From: Igneacidithiobacillus copahuensis
Lineage (GTDB): Bacteria > Pseudomonadota > Gammaproteobacteria > Acidithiobacillales > Acidithiobacillaceae
Length of the DNA: 10,787 nt
Direction of reading: 5' to 3'
Assembly: GCF_018854015.1 (NCBI RefSeq)
Contig: NZ_JAAXYO010000013.1
Coordinates: 1-10,787, forward strand
Part shown: one piece after another, positions 1 to 7,504 of the stretch
How positions within the stretch are numbered: the stretch's first letter is position 1
Layout: the number at the start of each line of letters is the position of its first letter
Program-made: the position numbers and the translations under genes
The notes under the pieces: generated by a model
Database searches by the model: none
The model's input: the letters and a program-made list of their open reading frames with translations, nothing else
What the model was told of the DNA's origin: nothing

Positions 1-2172
1 TCTGCTGCATCAATCTACAGCATTCTAAAACTCACCCCTTCGGTGAACGAATACCAACAGAATATCGGGCCAAGTTTCCCAGTTTTTACTGTTCGTGGCG
101 TGCGCATGAGCCAGCTTGCCCAGACGCTAGATGGTATCCCAATGACGGATCTTTTATATGGAGGTCAAGGAGCTCTTCTGACAAACAATGTTGGGAGCAT
201 TATAAGCACTGGCCAGATTGAAGGCATTCATGTCTATCCGGGTGTAGCTCCTCCTGACCGTGGGGGCTTTGCAACGGTGGGAGGGACAATAGCATACACA
301 ACGACAACACCACCAGAAAAGAGCTACGCAGATATATTTACGAAGATCGGTTCGTTTTCCACTGACACTTATGGATTTGACGCGAGTTCTGGTAGTATTC
401 CGGGAACCAACGGCCTGCGAATATATACCCGATTGAGCCGTACCCAGACCGATGGATATATCCAGCATACACCAGCACGCTACACCGATTTTCTTTTCTC
501 TGCCATCAAGCCATACGACGATGGTCTCTCTCAAGTTACTGGAACTCTCATTTATAATACAGCAAGAGCAAATCTGGCAAGTTCTCCAATGGCTGTATCA
601 CAGCTAGAAAAGTATGGGATTTTTTATAATTATCCACTTTCTGAAAGCAGTACGCTTCAGAGAGGCAGATATTTGACCGCTATTCTAGGAGACAGAACCT
701 ACATTAACAACCGGGTTCTTGTATCAGCAAAAGCTTTTTATATTCATAAATATAGCTACCAGGCAGGATATTTACAACCCAGCTATATTTCACCGTCATA
801 TCCATATCAAGTAAGTCTAAGTGACGCATCTGTCTCATACGGGCCATTACCGCCAACTGTGGCATCCCCTGGTGTAGTACCACATACTTACGACCCAGCT
901 GCAACCTTTGGCAGTTATGATGCTGGTGAGGCTGCGAAAACCCAATATTCTGGAAGTACCACACTAGGAATTGTCCCAAAGGTGAACGTATTTTTACCGC
1001 ACAACGATATTACCGTAGGTGGTCTGGTAGCTCAGGAAACCTCTGGACCAGGTGGGGGCAATTATTTTTATGGTAGTCTTAATATGCCAGAACTATATGG
1101 GTATAACTCTCTTTACGATCCTTCTGGAAAAGCTCAACGAACGGTTTACAGCGGGTATCTCTCTGACAAAATTTATTTGCTTGACAATAGTCTTCACATA
1201 GAGCCTGGGGTAACGATTACCGGTGTCAGCACGAGCAATTATGTACCTGCCAATCTTTATGGATCGCCTCCTTACCCATATACTTTAGGTAACTATGACA
1301 AGGAGGTGCTTCCGTACTTTGGTTTGTCTTATGATATCACAAAAATAATTGTTGCTTATGCCAGCTATGGAAAAGGAGCGCGTTTTGCACCTGTAGGAGA
1401 TTATTTGCTTGGACCTAAGGGTAGTACTACCCTCGCACCGGGGCCAGAAACCGTGAATGCGTATGAGGCTGGCGTACGTTACGTAGGAAACAAGTTATAT
1501 TTAAACCTGGATGGTTTTTGGCAAAATATGCACGGAATGTTTTCATTTTATGATAATCTTATAACCGGGCTTACTGAATATGCTAACATAGGCGAAGAAC
1601 AAATGAAAGGTTTAGAATTATCTGGGAAATATGAGGTGAATCCAGAATGGAGTGTGTCTGGTAATATTTCTTACACCAGCGCCAACTACATGAATAATTT
1701 TGCTGCTGCTGTAACTCCGTCAAGTGAGCAATATGGTTACGTGTTCGCAGGAGACCCATTGGCTTTTGTCCCGAATTGGATTGCAGGATTAGATGTTAGC
1801 TATCATAAACATAATTTCTACGCTAAATTAGGAGAAAGTTACACAGGCCCACAGATTACCACTGAGGTTCTTCCGTCGGACTTAACAAATCCTTTGTTGG
1901 CAAATGCAACAGTTCCAAATCCTGGCGTGAGGATGGCGCCATATTTTCTTACCAATTTAGAATTAAGCTATAGGGTTCCCATGCACAACGCTCATATATC
2001 TTCAGTAACTGTAAGTTTGAATATCGAAAACTTGCTTGATAATACGTATTACACGCATTATTATCAGTTTTATAAGCAATATAATTTTTTTGGTGTTGGA
2101 CAACCATACTATGAAGCATATCCGGGTTTGCCTCGATTTATAGAATTGGGTTTATCTGCTAGATTTTCATAA
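1..2172 (+). CDS. TonB-dependent outer-membrane receptor, 5' end outside window
   Basis: This is a 22-strand beta-barrel receptor gene lacking its start; 723 codons are visible. The frame is open from base 1 and reads SAASIYSILKLTPSV, typical early plug-domain sequence, so the GTG at 43 is an internal codon and not the start. The plug continues with FTVRGVRMSQLAQTLDGIP and IEGIHVYPGVAPPDRGG, the usual plug core in which each new loop probes the barrel mouth. The remainder is Tyr/Gly/Ser-rich amphipathic beta sequence, with receptor-like blocks such as GPETVNAYEAGVRY, LDGFWQNMHGMF and LNIENLLDNTYY near the C-terminus. Such proteins use the TonB-ExbBD system to import siderophores, metals or other scarce ligands; the ligand cannot be told here. 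Signal peptide and TonB box lie upstream of the window. The gene is AT-rich compared with the downstream operon. It ends in RFS rather than in the usual terminal aromatic residue. The closest relative in the window is the inverted receptor at 8772-10715. Confidence 0.93.
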   Translation, partial: SAASIYSILKLTPSVNEYQQNIGPSFPVFTVRGVRMSQLAQTLDGIPMTDLLYGGQGALLTNNVGSIISTGQIEGIHVYPGVAPPDRGGFATVGGTIAYTTTTPPEKSYADIFTKIGSFSTDTYGFDASSGSIPGTNGLRIYTRLSRTQTDGYIQHTPARYTDFLFSAIKPYDDGLSQVTGTLIYNTARANLASSPMAVSQLEKYGIFYNYPLSESSTLQRGRYLTAILGDRTYINNRVLVSAKAFYIHKYSYQAGYLQPSYISPSYPYQVSLSDASVSYGPLPPTVASPGVVPHTYDPAATFGSYDAGEAAKTQYSGSTTLGIVPKVNVFLPHNDITVGGLVAQETSGPGGGNYFYGSLNMPELYGYNSLYDPSGKAQRTVYSGYLSDKIYLLDNSLHIEPGVTITGVSTSNYVPANLYGSPPYPYTLGNYDKEVLPYFGLSYDITKIIVAYASYGKGARFAPVGDYLLGPKGSTTLAPGPETVNAYEAGVRYVGNKLYLNLDGFWQNMHGMFSFYDNLITGLTEYANIGEEQMKGLELSGKYEVNPEWSVSGNISYTSANYMNNFAAAVTPSSEQYGYVFAGDPLAFVPNWIAGLDVSYHKHNFYAKLGESYTGPQITTEVLPSDLTNPLLANATVPNPGVRMAPYFLTNLELSYRVPMHNAHISSVTVSLNIENLLDNTYYTHYYQFYKQYNFFGVGQPYYEAYPGLPRFIELGLSARFS

Positions 2173-2190
2173 TAATTTTGCAATCTAAAC

Positions 2191-3490
2191 TGGCTTCTGG
2201 CAATCGTCTTTACGCGTGGCAAGGGAATTATCATCGTACTGATAAAGTCCGTGGTATAAATGCCTATGTGGGTACGAAGGGATTCGGTCATGCGCGGAAG
2301 CAACGTAAAGGCGGGCTCGATGTTCAGCTATCTGTCCCCGAGGAGCGAGTGCCGAAGGACCATCCTCTGCGTGCTATCCAGATGATCATAGATCGATCCC
2401 TGGCAGAGCTCGACGGACATTCCAACCAGATCTATTCAGACTTGGGCCGTCCCTCGATTCCCCCAGAGCACCTGCTTCGCGCTTTTCTGTTGCAGGTGTT
2501 TTATAGCGTGTGCTCCGAGCGGCAGCTCATCGAACAGCTGGAGTACAATCTCCTATTCCGCTGGTTTGTGGGTTTGGGTATGGATGATTCGATTTGGGTG
2601 CCCACGGTGTTCACCAAGAACCGGGATCGCTTACTGGACAACGGAACGGTACAACGTTTTTTTCAGACGATCCTGGTGCAGGCAAGGCATCAGGGGTTTC
2701 TGTCCGAGGAGCACTTTTCTGTGGATGGCACCTTGCTGGAAGCTTGGGCCTCACAAAAATCCTTCCAGCCCAACGATCCCGAGGATCGGCAGGGCGGCGG
2801 CTCGGATTTCCGTGGGCAGAAGCGCAGCAATGACACCCATGCCTCGGTAACGGACACCGATTGTCGCCTCTACAAAAAGGCACCCGGGGATGCCTCGCGG
2901 CTAGCGTATCTGGGGTATGTACTCATGGATAACCGACAGGGCTTGATCGTGGGAGACCAGGTCACCACGGCGGATGGGACGGCAGAGGTAGATGCTGCGT
3001 TACAACTCATGGATGATCTGGGTGGAAGCCAACGGATCACCCTTGGTGCCGATAAGGGCTACGATCGTCATGGCTTCTTCCGGGACCGTCGTGATCGGAA
3101 TGTCACCCCGCACGTGGCCCGTAAGTGCAAGGGATCCGGGGTAGATGGTCGCACGACCCGTCATGTCGGGTACAGCATCAGCACTCGTGTACGCAAGCGG
3201 ATCGAGTCGATCTTTGGGTGGATGAAGACCGTGGGCGGGATGCGCAAAACGCGATTCCGTAGATTGGAGCGGGTGGGGATGCACTTCACCCTGGTGTCCA
3301 CCGCTTACAATTTGGTGCGTATGGCACGACTGGGGGTGGCGTGATGGGAGTACTGCGTCCAGAGTTCGGGAAATCGAGTCGATTGACCAGAAAAAAGCCG
3401 TCCAGAACTGTCCTCAAGCCAAGTTTTTCGAGAAAAAGGCACCGAGTGGTCGTTGTCATTCAGTTTTTTAGCGGCCTGTTTTCAGCAGGT
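2191..3490 (+). mobile_element. IS5-family insertion sequence, ends not resolved
   Basis: A GC-rich block abuts the AT-rich 3' end of the first receptor gene and contains one IS5-type transposase gene. About 100 bases precede the transposase start and about 140 follow its stop, a normal size for an IS5-subgroup element of roughly 1.3 kb. The stretch around 3460-3493 (ttttttagcggcctg and then ttttcagcagg) resembles the right ends of this subgroup as I recall them. I could not find a matching inverted repeat on the left by eye, so the left end may be decayed or truncated. Both boundaries are approximate. Confidence 0.5.
2290..3344 (+). pseudogene. IS5-family transposase, frameshifted near N-terminus
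   Basis: DDE transposase of the IS5 family: an N-terminal InsH-type domain (DUF772) followed by an RNase H-fold catalytic domain. The acidic triad is visible as Asp in FSVDGTLLEAWAS (codon 2724), Asp in TLGADKGYDRHGF (codon 3051) and Glu in RKRIESIFGWMKT (codon 3204). The block RSNDTHASVTDTDCRLYKK is diagnostic of this subgroup. The expected N-terminus, MRGSNVKAGSMFSYLSP, is encoded from ATG 2290 in frame 1, but the rest (PEERVPKDHPLR onward) is in frame 3. The switch occurs at the CCCC run 2336-2339; one more C would join the frames. Frame 1 as written stops about 15 codons later, and the frame-3 reading offers only a TTG at 2178 without a ribosome site. The gene is therefore broken, subject to a sequencing error, or read by -1 frameshifting. 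The catalytic part is otherwise complete. Confidence 0.75.
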
Positions 3491-3524
3491 TGTTCCCGGT
3501 TCATGATTTGTTGTAAATAGGGCC
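3345..3524 (+). promoter_or_regulatory. Region between IS5 transposase and dehydrogenase gene
   Basis: The first ~140 bases look like the IS5 right end. A possible outward promoter is TTGTCA (3454-3459) with an 18-base spacer to TGTTTT, good at -35 but poor at -10. A second possibility, TTGTTC (3491-3496) with TAAATA just before the start codon, would give an almost leaderless message, in line with the lack of a properly spaced ribosome site. Neither is strong. The native promoter of the operon may have been displaced by the insertion. Confidence 0.25.
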
Positions 3525-4778
3525 ATGGCAAAATCGGTACTGGTGGTGGGTGCGGGGATTGTGGGTCTCTCGATAGCGCTACAGTTGCAGTTGCGTGGTT
3601 GGCAGGTGCAACTCTGGGATCGCCAGCCAGCGGGGGAGGGGACCTCTTATGGCAATGCCGGACTCATTCAACGCGAGGCGGTGTTCCCCCAGCCCTTTCC
3701 GCGGGATCTTCATGAACTTTGGCGTTACGCCGGCAATCGCAGCAGTCGTGCACAGTACCGGTTTCGCGCCCTGCCGCCACTGGCAGCCGCCTTTCTGCGC
3801 TATTGGCGCGCATCTCGTCCTGATCGTCTGCAACGCAGTGCCAAGGACTACGGAGCGCTCATTCGCCATTGTCTGGAGGACCACCTGGCACTGGCAGCCG
3901 TGACCGATGCCAGCGAATTATATCGGCCGGGGGGTTGGATACAAACCTTTCAGACGCCAGAACATTTGGCGGCGGAGTCGGCGGCGGCCGCCTATAAAAA
4001 GCTGCACTTTGACGTGGAATATGCCTTGTGGGACGAAAATGCGCTGAAACAGCACCTTCCCATGCTGCGCGCTGGTCTCGCTGGCGCCATTCACTGGACA
4101 CAACCCTTGGCACTGATCGAACCGGTCGCGTTGTCGCAGGCCTATTTGCGGACCTTTCAACAGCAGGGCGGCGAATTTGTCTTGGAGGGCATCAAAGAAC
4201 TGGAAAAGACCGCGCACGGCTGGCGTATCCGCGGCGAGAAACAATCAGGAGAAGCTCCCTGGCTGGTATTCAGCATGGGCGCCTGGACGGTAGATTGGGC
4301 TAAGCGCTTGGGGTATCAGGCTCCGGTGTTCGTTAAACGGGGCTATCATCAGCATTATACCCAAAACGCAGAGCCGGGACTGCCGCTACCGGTATTGGAT
4401 AGCGAGGCGGGTTATGTACTCGCACCGATGCGCCACGGTCTGCGCCTGACCACCGGGGCCGAATTTGCCGGGCGGGATGACCCACCATCGTTGCGCCAGC
4501 TAAGCCTGGCGGAGGCGGCGGCGCGTAAGCTCTACCCGGGTCTGGGGCGTCCCCTGGACCCCGAGCCCTGGCTGGGACATCGTCCGTGTACGGGGGACAT
4601 GCTACCTATCATCGGTCCGCTGCGGGAGCAACCAGGCATCTTCCTTGCCTTTGGGCACTGCCACCAGGGCCTGACCATGGGGCCGAGTACCGGCCGACTG
4701 GTGGCGCAGATGCTGGAGAATGACCCGCACCCCTTTATTGATCCCCGGCCGTATCGTCCGGAGCGTTTCCATGACTGA
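3525..4778 (+). CDS. DadA-type FAD-dependent D-amino acid dehydrogenase/oxidase
   Basis: A 417-residue flavoprotein of the DadA/glycine oxidase (DAO) superfamily, the usual length for the family. The N-terminal dinucleotide-binding site is clear: VLVVGAGIVGLSIALQL carries GxGxxG at residues 9-14, followed by the acidic residue of LWDRQ at the end of the second strand. GTSYGNAGLI near residue 40 matches the flavin-contact loop of DadA proteins. The C-terminal closing motif is GHCHQGLTMGPSTGRLVAQM, variant of GHxxxGxTxxxxxG. Expected reaction: D-amino acid oxidised to 2-oxo acid and ammonia, with electrons passed to the respiratory chain in dehydrogenase members. ATG 3525 places GAGIVG at the normal distance; an in-frame stop at 3504-3506 excludes longer forms. 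The only Shine-Dalgarno-like string, AGGG at 3519-3522, is too close to the start. The gene overlaps the dipeptidase gene by 8 nt (ATGACTGA), so translation is probably coupled. D-alanine is the likely substrate given that neighbour, but hydroxyproline- or sarcosine-type substrates are possible. Confidence 0.85.
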   Translation: MAKSVLVVGAGIVGLSIALQLQLRGWQVQLWDRQPAGEGTSYGNAGLIQREAVFPQPFPRDLHELWRYAGNRSSRAQYRFRALPPLAAAFLRYWRASRPDRLQRSAKDYGALIRHCLEDHLALAAVTDASELYRPGGWIQTFQTPEHLAAESAAAAYKKLHFDVEYALWDENALKQHLPMLRAGLAGAIHWTQPLALIEPVALSQAYLRTFQQQGGEFVLEGIKELEKTAHGWRIRGEKQSGEAPWLVFSMGAWTVDWAKRLGYQAPVFVKRGYHQHYTQNAEPGLPLPVLDSEAGYVLAPMRHGLRLTTGAEFAGRDDPPSLRQLSLAEAAARKLYPGLGRPLDPEPWLGHRPCTGDMLPIIGPLREQPGIFLAFGHCHQGLTMGPSTGRLVAQMLENDPHPFIDPRPYRPERFHD

Positions 4779-5562
4779 GGCGCTGGCCGGACTGAGCAGC
4801 GAGGAGTTTCACAAAGAATATAGCCGGATTCCGATCACTGAATGCGGGGAAGCGCTGATCGAGATCCCGGTCAGGTTTCCACGCCTTCTGCCACACCCCT
4901 ACGTCGCTGCAGGCGCCCCTTATGCAGACAGTTCCCCGTGGTTTTTGCGAAGCGGCGTAGTGGCCGCACTGAAAGAGGCGCAGTCCGTCCTAGAGGAGCG
5001 GAACCCAGGCTGGAGCATCGCCATCTTTGATGCCTGGCGGCCTCTTGCGGTGCAAGCCTTCATGGTTTGGCGGCAATTCATCGACGAGGCGAGCACACTT
5101 GATGTGGGCACCCGCGAGCTGGCAGGCGCATGCAACGACCCGATGGAATTGCGTAGTCGGCATCCAGAACTGTATGCCGATTTGGCAGCGCGCGTGTATC
5201 GCTTTTGGGGAATCGCCAATCCGGATCCCAGTCATCCGCCGCCCCACAGCACTGGCGCAGCTCTGGATTGCACCTTGTTGGACGAGCAGGGTGCGCCCGT
5301 CCCCATGGGCGGACCGGTAGATGACTTCAGCGATCGGGCAAGCCCGGACTATTTTGCGAATGCGCAAATGACTTCTGCGGAAGCGCAGTTTCATCACCAT
5401 CGCAAGATTTTGCAGCGCGCTCTCTGTCAACGAGGTTTTGTGCAACATCCTGGGGAGTGGTGGCATTTTTCTCTGGGCGACCAGTTCTGGGCGTGGCGTA
5501 CCCGCGCCGCTTATGCCCGTTATGGCCGTGTGGATTCTCCACGAAAGAACGCCCCTCAGTGA
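4771..5562 (+). CDS. ddpX: D-alanyl-D-alanine dipeptidase (VanX/DdpX, peptidase M15D)
   Basis: A 263-residue zinc dipeptidase that hydrolyses D-Ala-D-Ala to two D-alanines. The VanX signature is complete: Arg90 in FDAWRP (equivalent of VanX Arg71), zinc ligands His159 and Asp166 in HSTGAALD, catalytic Glu229 and third zinc ligand His232 in GEWWHF. No signal peptide or membrane segment is seen, so it should act in the cytoplasm, like VanX and E. coli DdpX. It is longer than those ~200-residue proteins, with extra N-terminal and central sequence. ATG 4771 is chosen over an upstream in-frame start at 4720 because GGAG lies 7 nt before it and because it overlaps the dehydrogenase stop in ATGACTGA. 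Without vanH/vanA-like genes nearby, a role in vancomycin resistance is unlikely. Recycling or catabolism of D-Ala-D-Ala, with the dehydrogenase taking the product further, is the natural reading. Confidence 0.9.
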   Translation: MTEALAGLSSEEFHKEYSRIPITECGEALIEIPVRFPRLLPHPYVAAGAPYADSSPWFLRSGVVAALKEAQSVLEERNPGWSIAIFDAWRPLAVQAFMVWRQFIDEASTLDVGTRELAGACNDPMELRSRHPELYADLAARVYRFWGIANPDPSHPPPHSTGAALDCTLLDEQGAPVPMGGPVDDFSDRASPDYFANAQMTSAEAQFHHHRKILQRALCQRGFVQHPGEWWHFSLGDQFWAWRTRAAYARYGRVDSPRKNAPQ

Positions 5563-5735
5563 GCGGTACCCTACGACTACCTCGCGGACGTCCTACAGCG
5601 GATGGCCACCCACCCCGCCAAGGACGTTGACCAACTCACCACCAGATTGTGGAAAGAACAATTCGCCGCCAACCCCCTGCGCTTCGATTTGTATCGCATC
5701 CACAACCATCACTGAAGAACGCCCCCAGAGAGCAG
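5545..5735 (+). repeat. Imperfect direct repeat flanking the IS66 remnant
   Basis: Copy 1 covers 5545-5566, the last codons of the dipeptidase gene plus its stop. Copy 2 covers 5715-5735. Both begin with aagaacgcccc; the following cagtgagcgg and cagagagcag agree at 8 of 10 positions after a one-base gap. The unit is too long for the usual 8-bp IS66 target duplication, so it may mark a recombination junction, or the second copy may be a displaced piece of the original dipeptidase 3' end. Confidence 0.5.
5563..5715 (+). pseudogene. tnpC: IS66-family transposase TnpC, C-terminal remnant
   Basis: Directly after the dipeptidase stop and in the same frame, the sequence reads AVPYDYLADVLQRMATHPA and then DQLTTRLWKEQFAANPLRFD, ending at TGA 5713-5715. 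This matches the C-terminal tail of IS66-family TnpC proteins (typical form: YDYLxDVLxRxxxHPxxxxxELTPRxWKxxFAxxPLRSDL). Only about 50 codons remain of a protein normally over 500 residues; the DDE core is absent, so it is a dead fragment. It was recognised by family memory, not by a search. The fragment lies between two imperfect copies of an ~21-base direct repeat (5545-5566 and 5715-5735), and the region up to about 5775 may also derive from the IS66 right end. Confidence 0.65.
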
Positions 5736-5755
5736 TTACTCAGGGGCGGGTTTTT
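5720..5755 (+). terminator. Intrinsic terminator of the dehydrogenase-dipeptidase operon
   Basis: CGCCCC (5720-5725) pairs with GGGGCG (5743-5748). An inner GAG/CTC pair (5728-5730 with 5739-5741) extends the hairpin to about 9 bp around an 8-base loop, with a small internal loop. After two G's comes TTTTT (5751-5755). No T-tract follows on the minus strand, so it should act only on plus-strand transcription, about 160 bases after the dipeptidase stop. Confidence 0.65.
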
Positions 5756-5852
5756 GGACGAACGTGATGCTAGAAACGCTCCAAAGCTTCTCTCCATGCA
5801 GCCTCCCCAAACCATTCAATTCTCCAGCAGTATCTACGCCACGGGTTCAAGT

Positions 5853-7268
5853 TTAAGACGCGTTTATCTTTCCTGCCTGATCAATAGTTTTTTGATCAAC
5901 TCGGGAAATTCCTAGAACTCCAATCGCTATCCATATGGCGACAATAATTGGACCAAGAACAACCGGCCAAGGAAATGGATAGATTGTAAAAAACAGCCCA
6001 AGAATGATAAGCATGCTGCTAATTATAGGGGCTAGTACGTGCGTAACAAAATTCATAGTATGGTAACGTTTGAAGTATAATGTGAGAGCTATGTTTGCAA
6101 TAATATGAGCCAGAAAAGAAGCAATAGAGGAAATTGTCAATAAAACTAGAAACCCATTATATGGTCCAAGAATAAGACCAGCAGTGACACTAATGACAAA
6201 ACTCAGAACGGTTGCCCAAATGATGGCAAGGTAAGGCGAGCGGTATCTTTGGTGAATATTTTTTAATGAAGTCGGCAATAAAATTCCGTCACGAGCAAAA
6301 GCAAACATCATGCGAACAAGTGAATTTAAAGGCGCTAGGATACCAGTTAACAAACTGTTCAAAATAAATAAAATCAAAATAAAAGACATCCACAAGCCGA
6401 TGTCTGATCTAACTAATATGACACCAGGTATACTTGATTTGCTAAATGACGTCATGTTAAGTGGCCCCCAACCTACCGTCAACGCATAAGACATCAGCAC
6501 GAAAAGTCCCGCAGAGAATAAAAACGACGAAGTGACAGCGAGGCGGATGATCTTATGCGGTTGATGCACTTCCTCTCCAAACGTCGCTGCCGCGCTATAA
6601 CCAGACATTGAAAACATAGCAAGTATCAGCCCGATGCCAACTCCAGACCAGCCGTGCAATGCTAAATGCGGATTAAGAAATACTGACATCGTATTGTGAG
6701 AATGTGGCGAACATATAATCCACAACGAGATCACTATTAATATGATGATTTCTGCTGTCCCGGTCCAAAGAGAATATTTCAAAGATGGCCCGATACCACG
6801 GTATGAAAAATATAAGACGAACGCATAGATCAAACCCAAGAGAGCAATCCAGCTACCGCTAGGCAAGTGACTATGAAAGTAGGTTAGCAACCCAGGCAAA
6901 AATATACCTGCAACAAAAAGCGAAGCATTAGTTATAATCATGATATATGATAGCATAAAAAGCCACCCAGTAAGTATCCCGGCCTTCGGTCCCCAGCCTT
7001 GGCTTACGTAGTTATAAAATCCACCAGCACTCGCGATATGACGTGAAAACTGTACTGTAGTGTTAACCGTAAATGCCATTGCAACGGCCGCCAAGAAAAA
7101 CGTAAGAGGTAAGGCGCCCAGTGCATATGTAGCAGTTCCAGTCATGGTGGCTGCCATAGCGCCCGCTGGTGCGATCACAGAGATGGATTGGTATGTAGTT
7201 TGCCAGAACCCTATGGCTTTCGTGTTTACGTTTTCACTATTATTAAATTTAACAACCACTTTTTTCAT
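5853..7268 (-). CDS. APC-superfamily amino acid permease, 12 TM segments
   Basis: A 471-residue inner-membrane transporter made of about 12 hydrophobic helices. Family marks: the Gly/Ala-rich broken first helix SVIAPAGAMAATMTG (residues ~30-44), SAGGFYNYVSQGWGPKAG at ~80-97 (the G-F/S-x-Y-x-Y motif after TM2), and GYSAAATFGEEVHQPHK at ~223-239 in TM6 with its following cytoplasmic loop, a hallmark of amino acid/polyamine/organocation carriers. Substrate is not deducible; amino acids or small amines imported with protons is usual. The ATG at 7268 sits directly against its GGAG, whereas a GTG three codons later (7257-7259) has that GGAG nine bases upstream, so the true protein may start there. 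The gene is AT-rich, convergent with the dehydrogenase-dipeptidase operon, and could import the same class of substrate, but it is not in the same transcript. Length and topology look complete. Confidence 0.88.
   Translation of the reverse strand: MKKVVVKFNNSENVNTKAIGFWQTTYQSISVIAPAGAMAATMTGTATYALGALPLTFFLAAVAMAFTVNTTVQFSRHIASAGGFYNYVSQGWGPKAGILTGWLFMLSYIMIITNASLFVAGIFLPGLLTYFHSHLPSGSWIALLGLIYAFVLYFSYRGIGPSLKYSLWTGTAEIIILIVISLWIICSPHSHNTMSVFLNPHLALHGWSGVGIGLILAMFSMSGYSAAATFGEEVHQPHKIIRLAVTSSFLFSAGLFVLMSYALTVGWGPLNMTSFSKSSIPGVILVRSDIGLWMSFILILFILNSLLTGILAPLNSLVRMMFAFARDGILLPTSLKNIHQRYRSPYLAIIWATVLSFVISVTAGLILGPYNGFLVLLTISSIASFLAHIIANIALTLYFKRYHTMNFVTHVLAPIISSMLIILGLFFTIYPFPWPVVLGPIIVAIWIAIGVLGISRVDQKTIDQAGKINAS
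5878..5898. repeat. Short perfect inverted repeat inside permease 3' end
   Basis: TGATCAA (5878-5884) and TTGATCA (5892-5898) are separated by 7 bases, inside the last codons of the permease gene. No T-run follows in either direction, so it does not look like a terminator; it may be chance in AT-rich sequence. Confidence 0.3.
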
Positions 7269-7504
7269 CTCCTTTATTAAAAGTTCTGATTTTGATAATA
7301 CTAGGCATTAGTCTAAAAAAGTAAAGCCATATAGCAAATTCATTATCAACAGCGCAGAGCGCATTAACCACGGCCCCAATACCTTGCCAATGAAACTCGC
7401 GGTTAAGAGGCCATAGTTTTATTATGATTATCATGCTATTCCCTGTAAATACATAAGATTAGATCGCCATCTAGTGTAACGCTATTCCTTTAACAAAATA
7501 TGTA
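7269..7504 (-). promoter_or_regulatory. Permease upstream region with candidate promoter
   Basis: This AT-rich intergenic stretch is read on the minus strand toward the permease. A sigma70-like pair is visible: TTGCTA (plus coordinates 7332-7337) and TAGACT (7310-7315), each 4 of 6 to consensus with a 16-base spacer, giving a leader of about 40 bases that ends in GGAG before the start codon. No clear operator, riboswitch or hairpin was found. The part beyond about 7440 approaches the IS110-like element, whose right end is not resolved. Confidence 0.3.

Noticed and set aside
4990..5466. 158-codon minus-strand frame opposite the dipeptidase gene
   Set aside because: It lies antisense to a gene with complete catalytic motifs; long antisense frames are common in GC-rich genes.
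4771..5562. Vancomycin resistance (vanX) function
   Set aside because: Only the dipeptidase is present; no vanH, D-Ala-D-Lac ligase or VanRS-type regulators are nearby, and the host appears Gram-negative.
7249..7434. 61-codon minus-strand frame upstream of and overlapping the permease start
   Set aside because: No recognisable domain or convincing ribosome site, and it overlaps the permease promoter and start.
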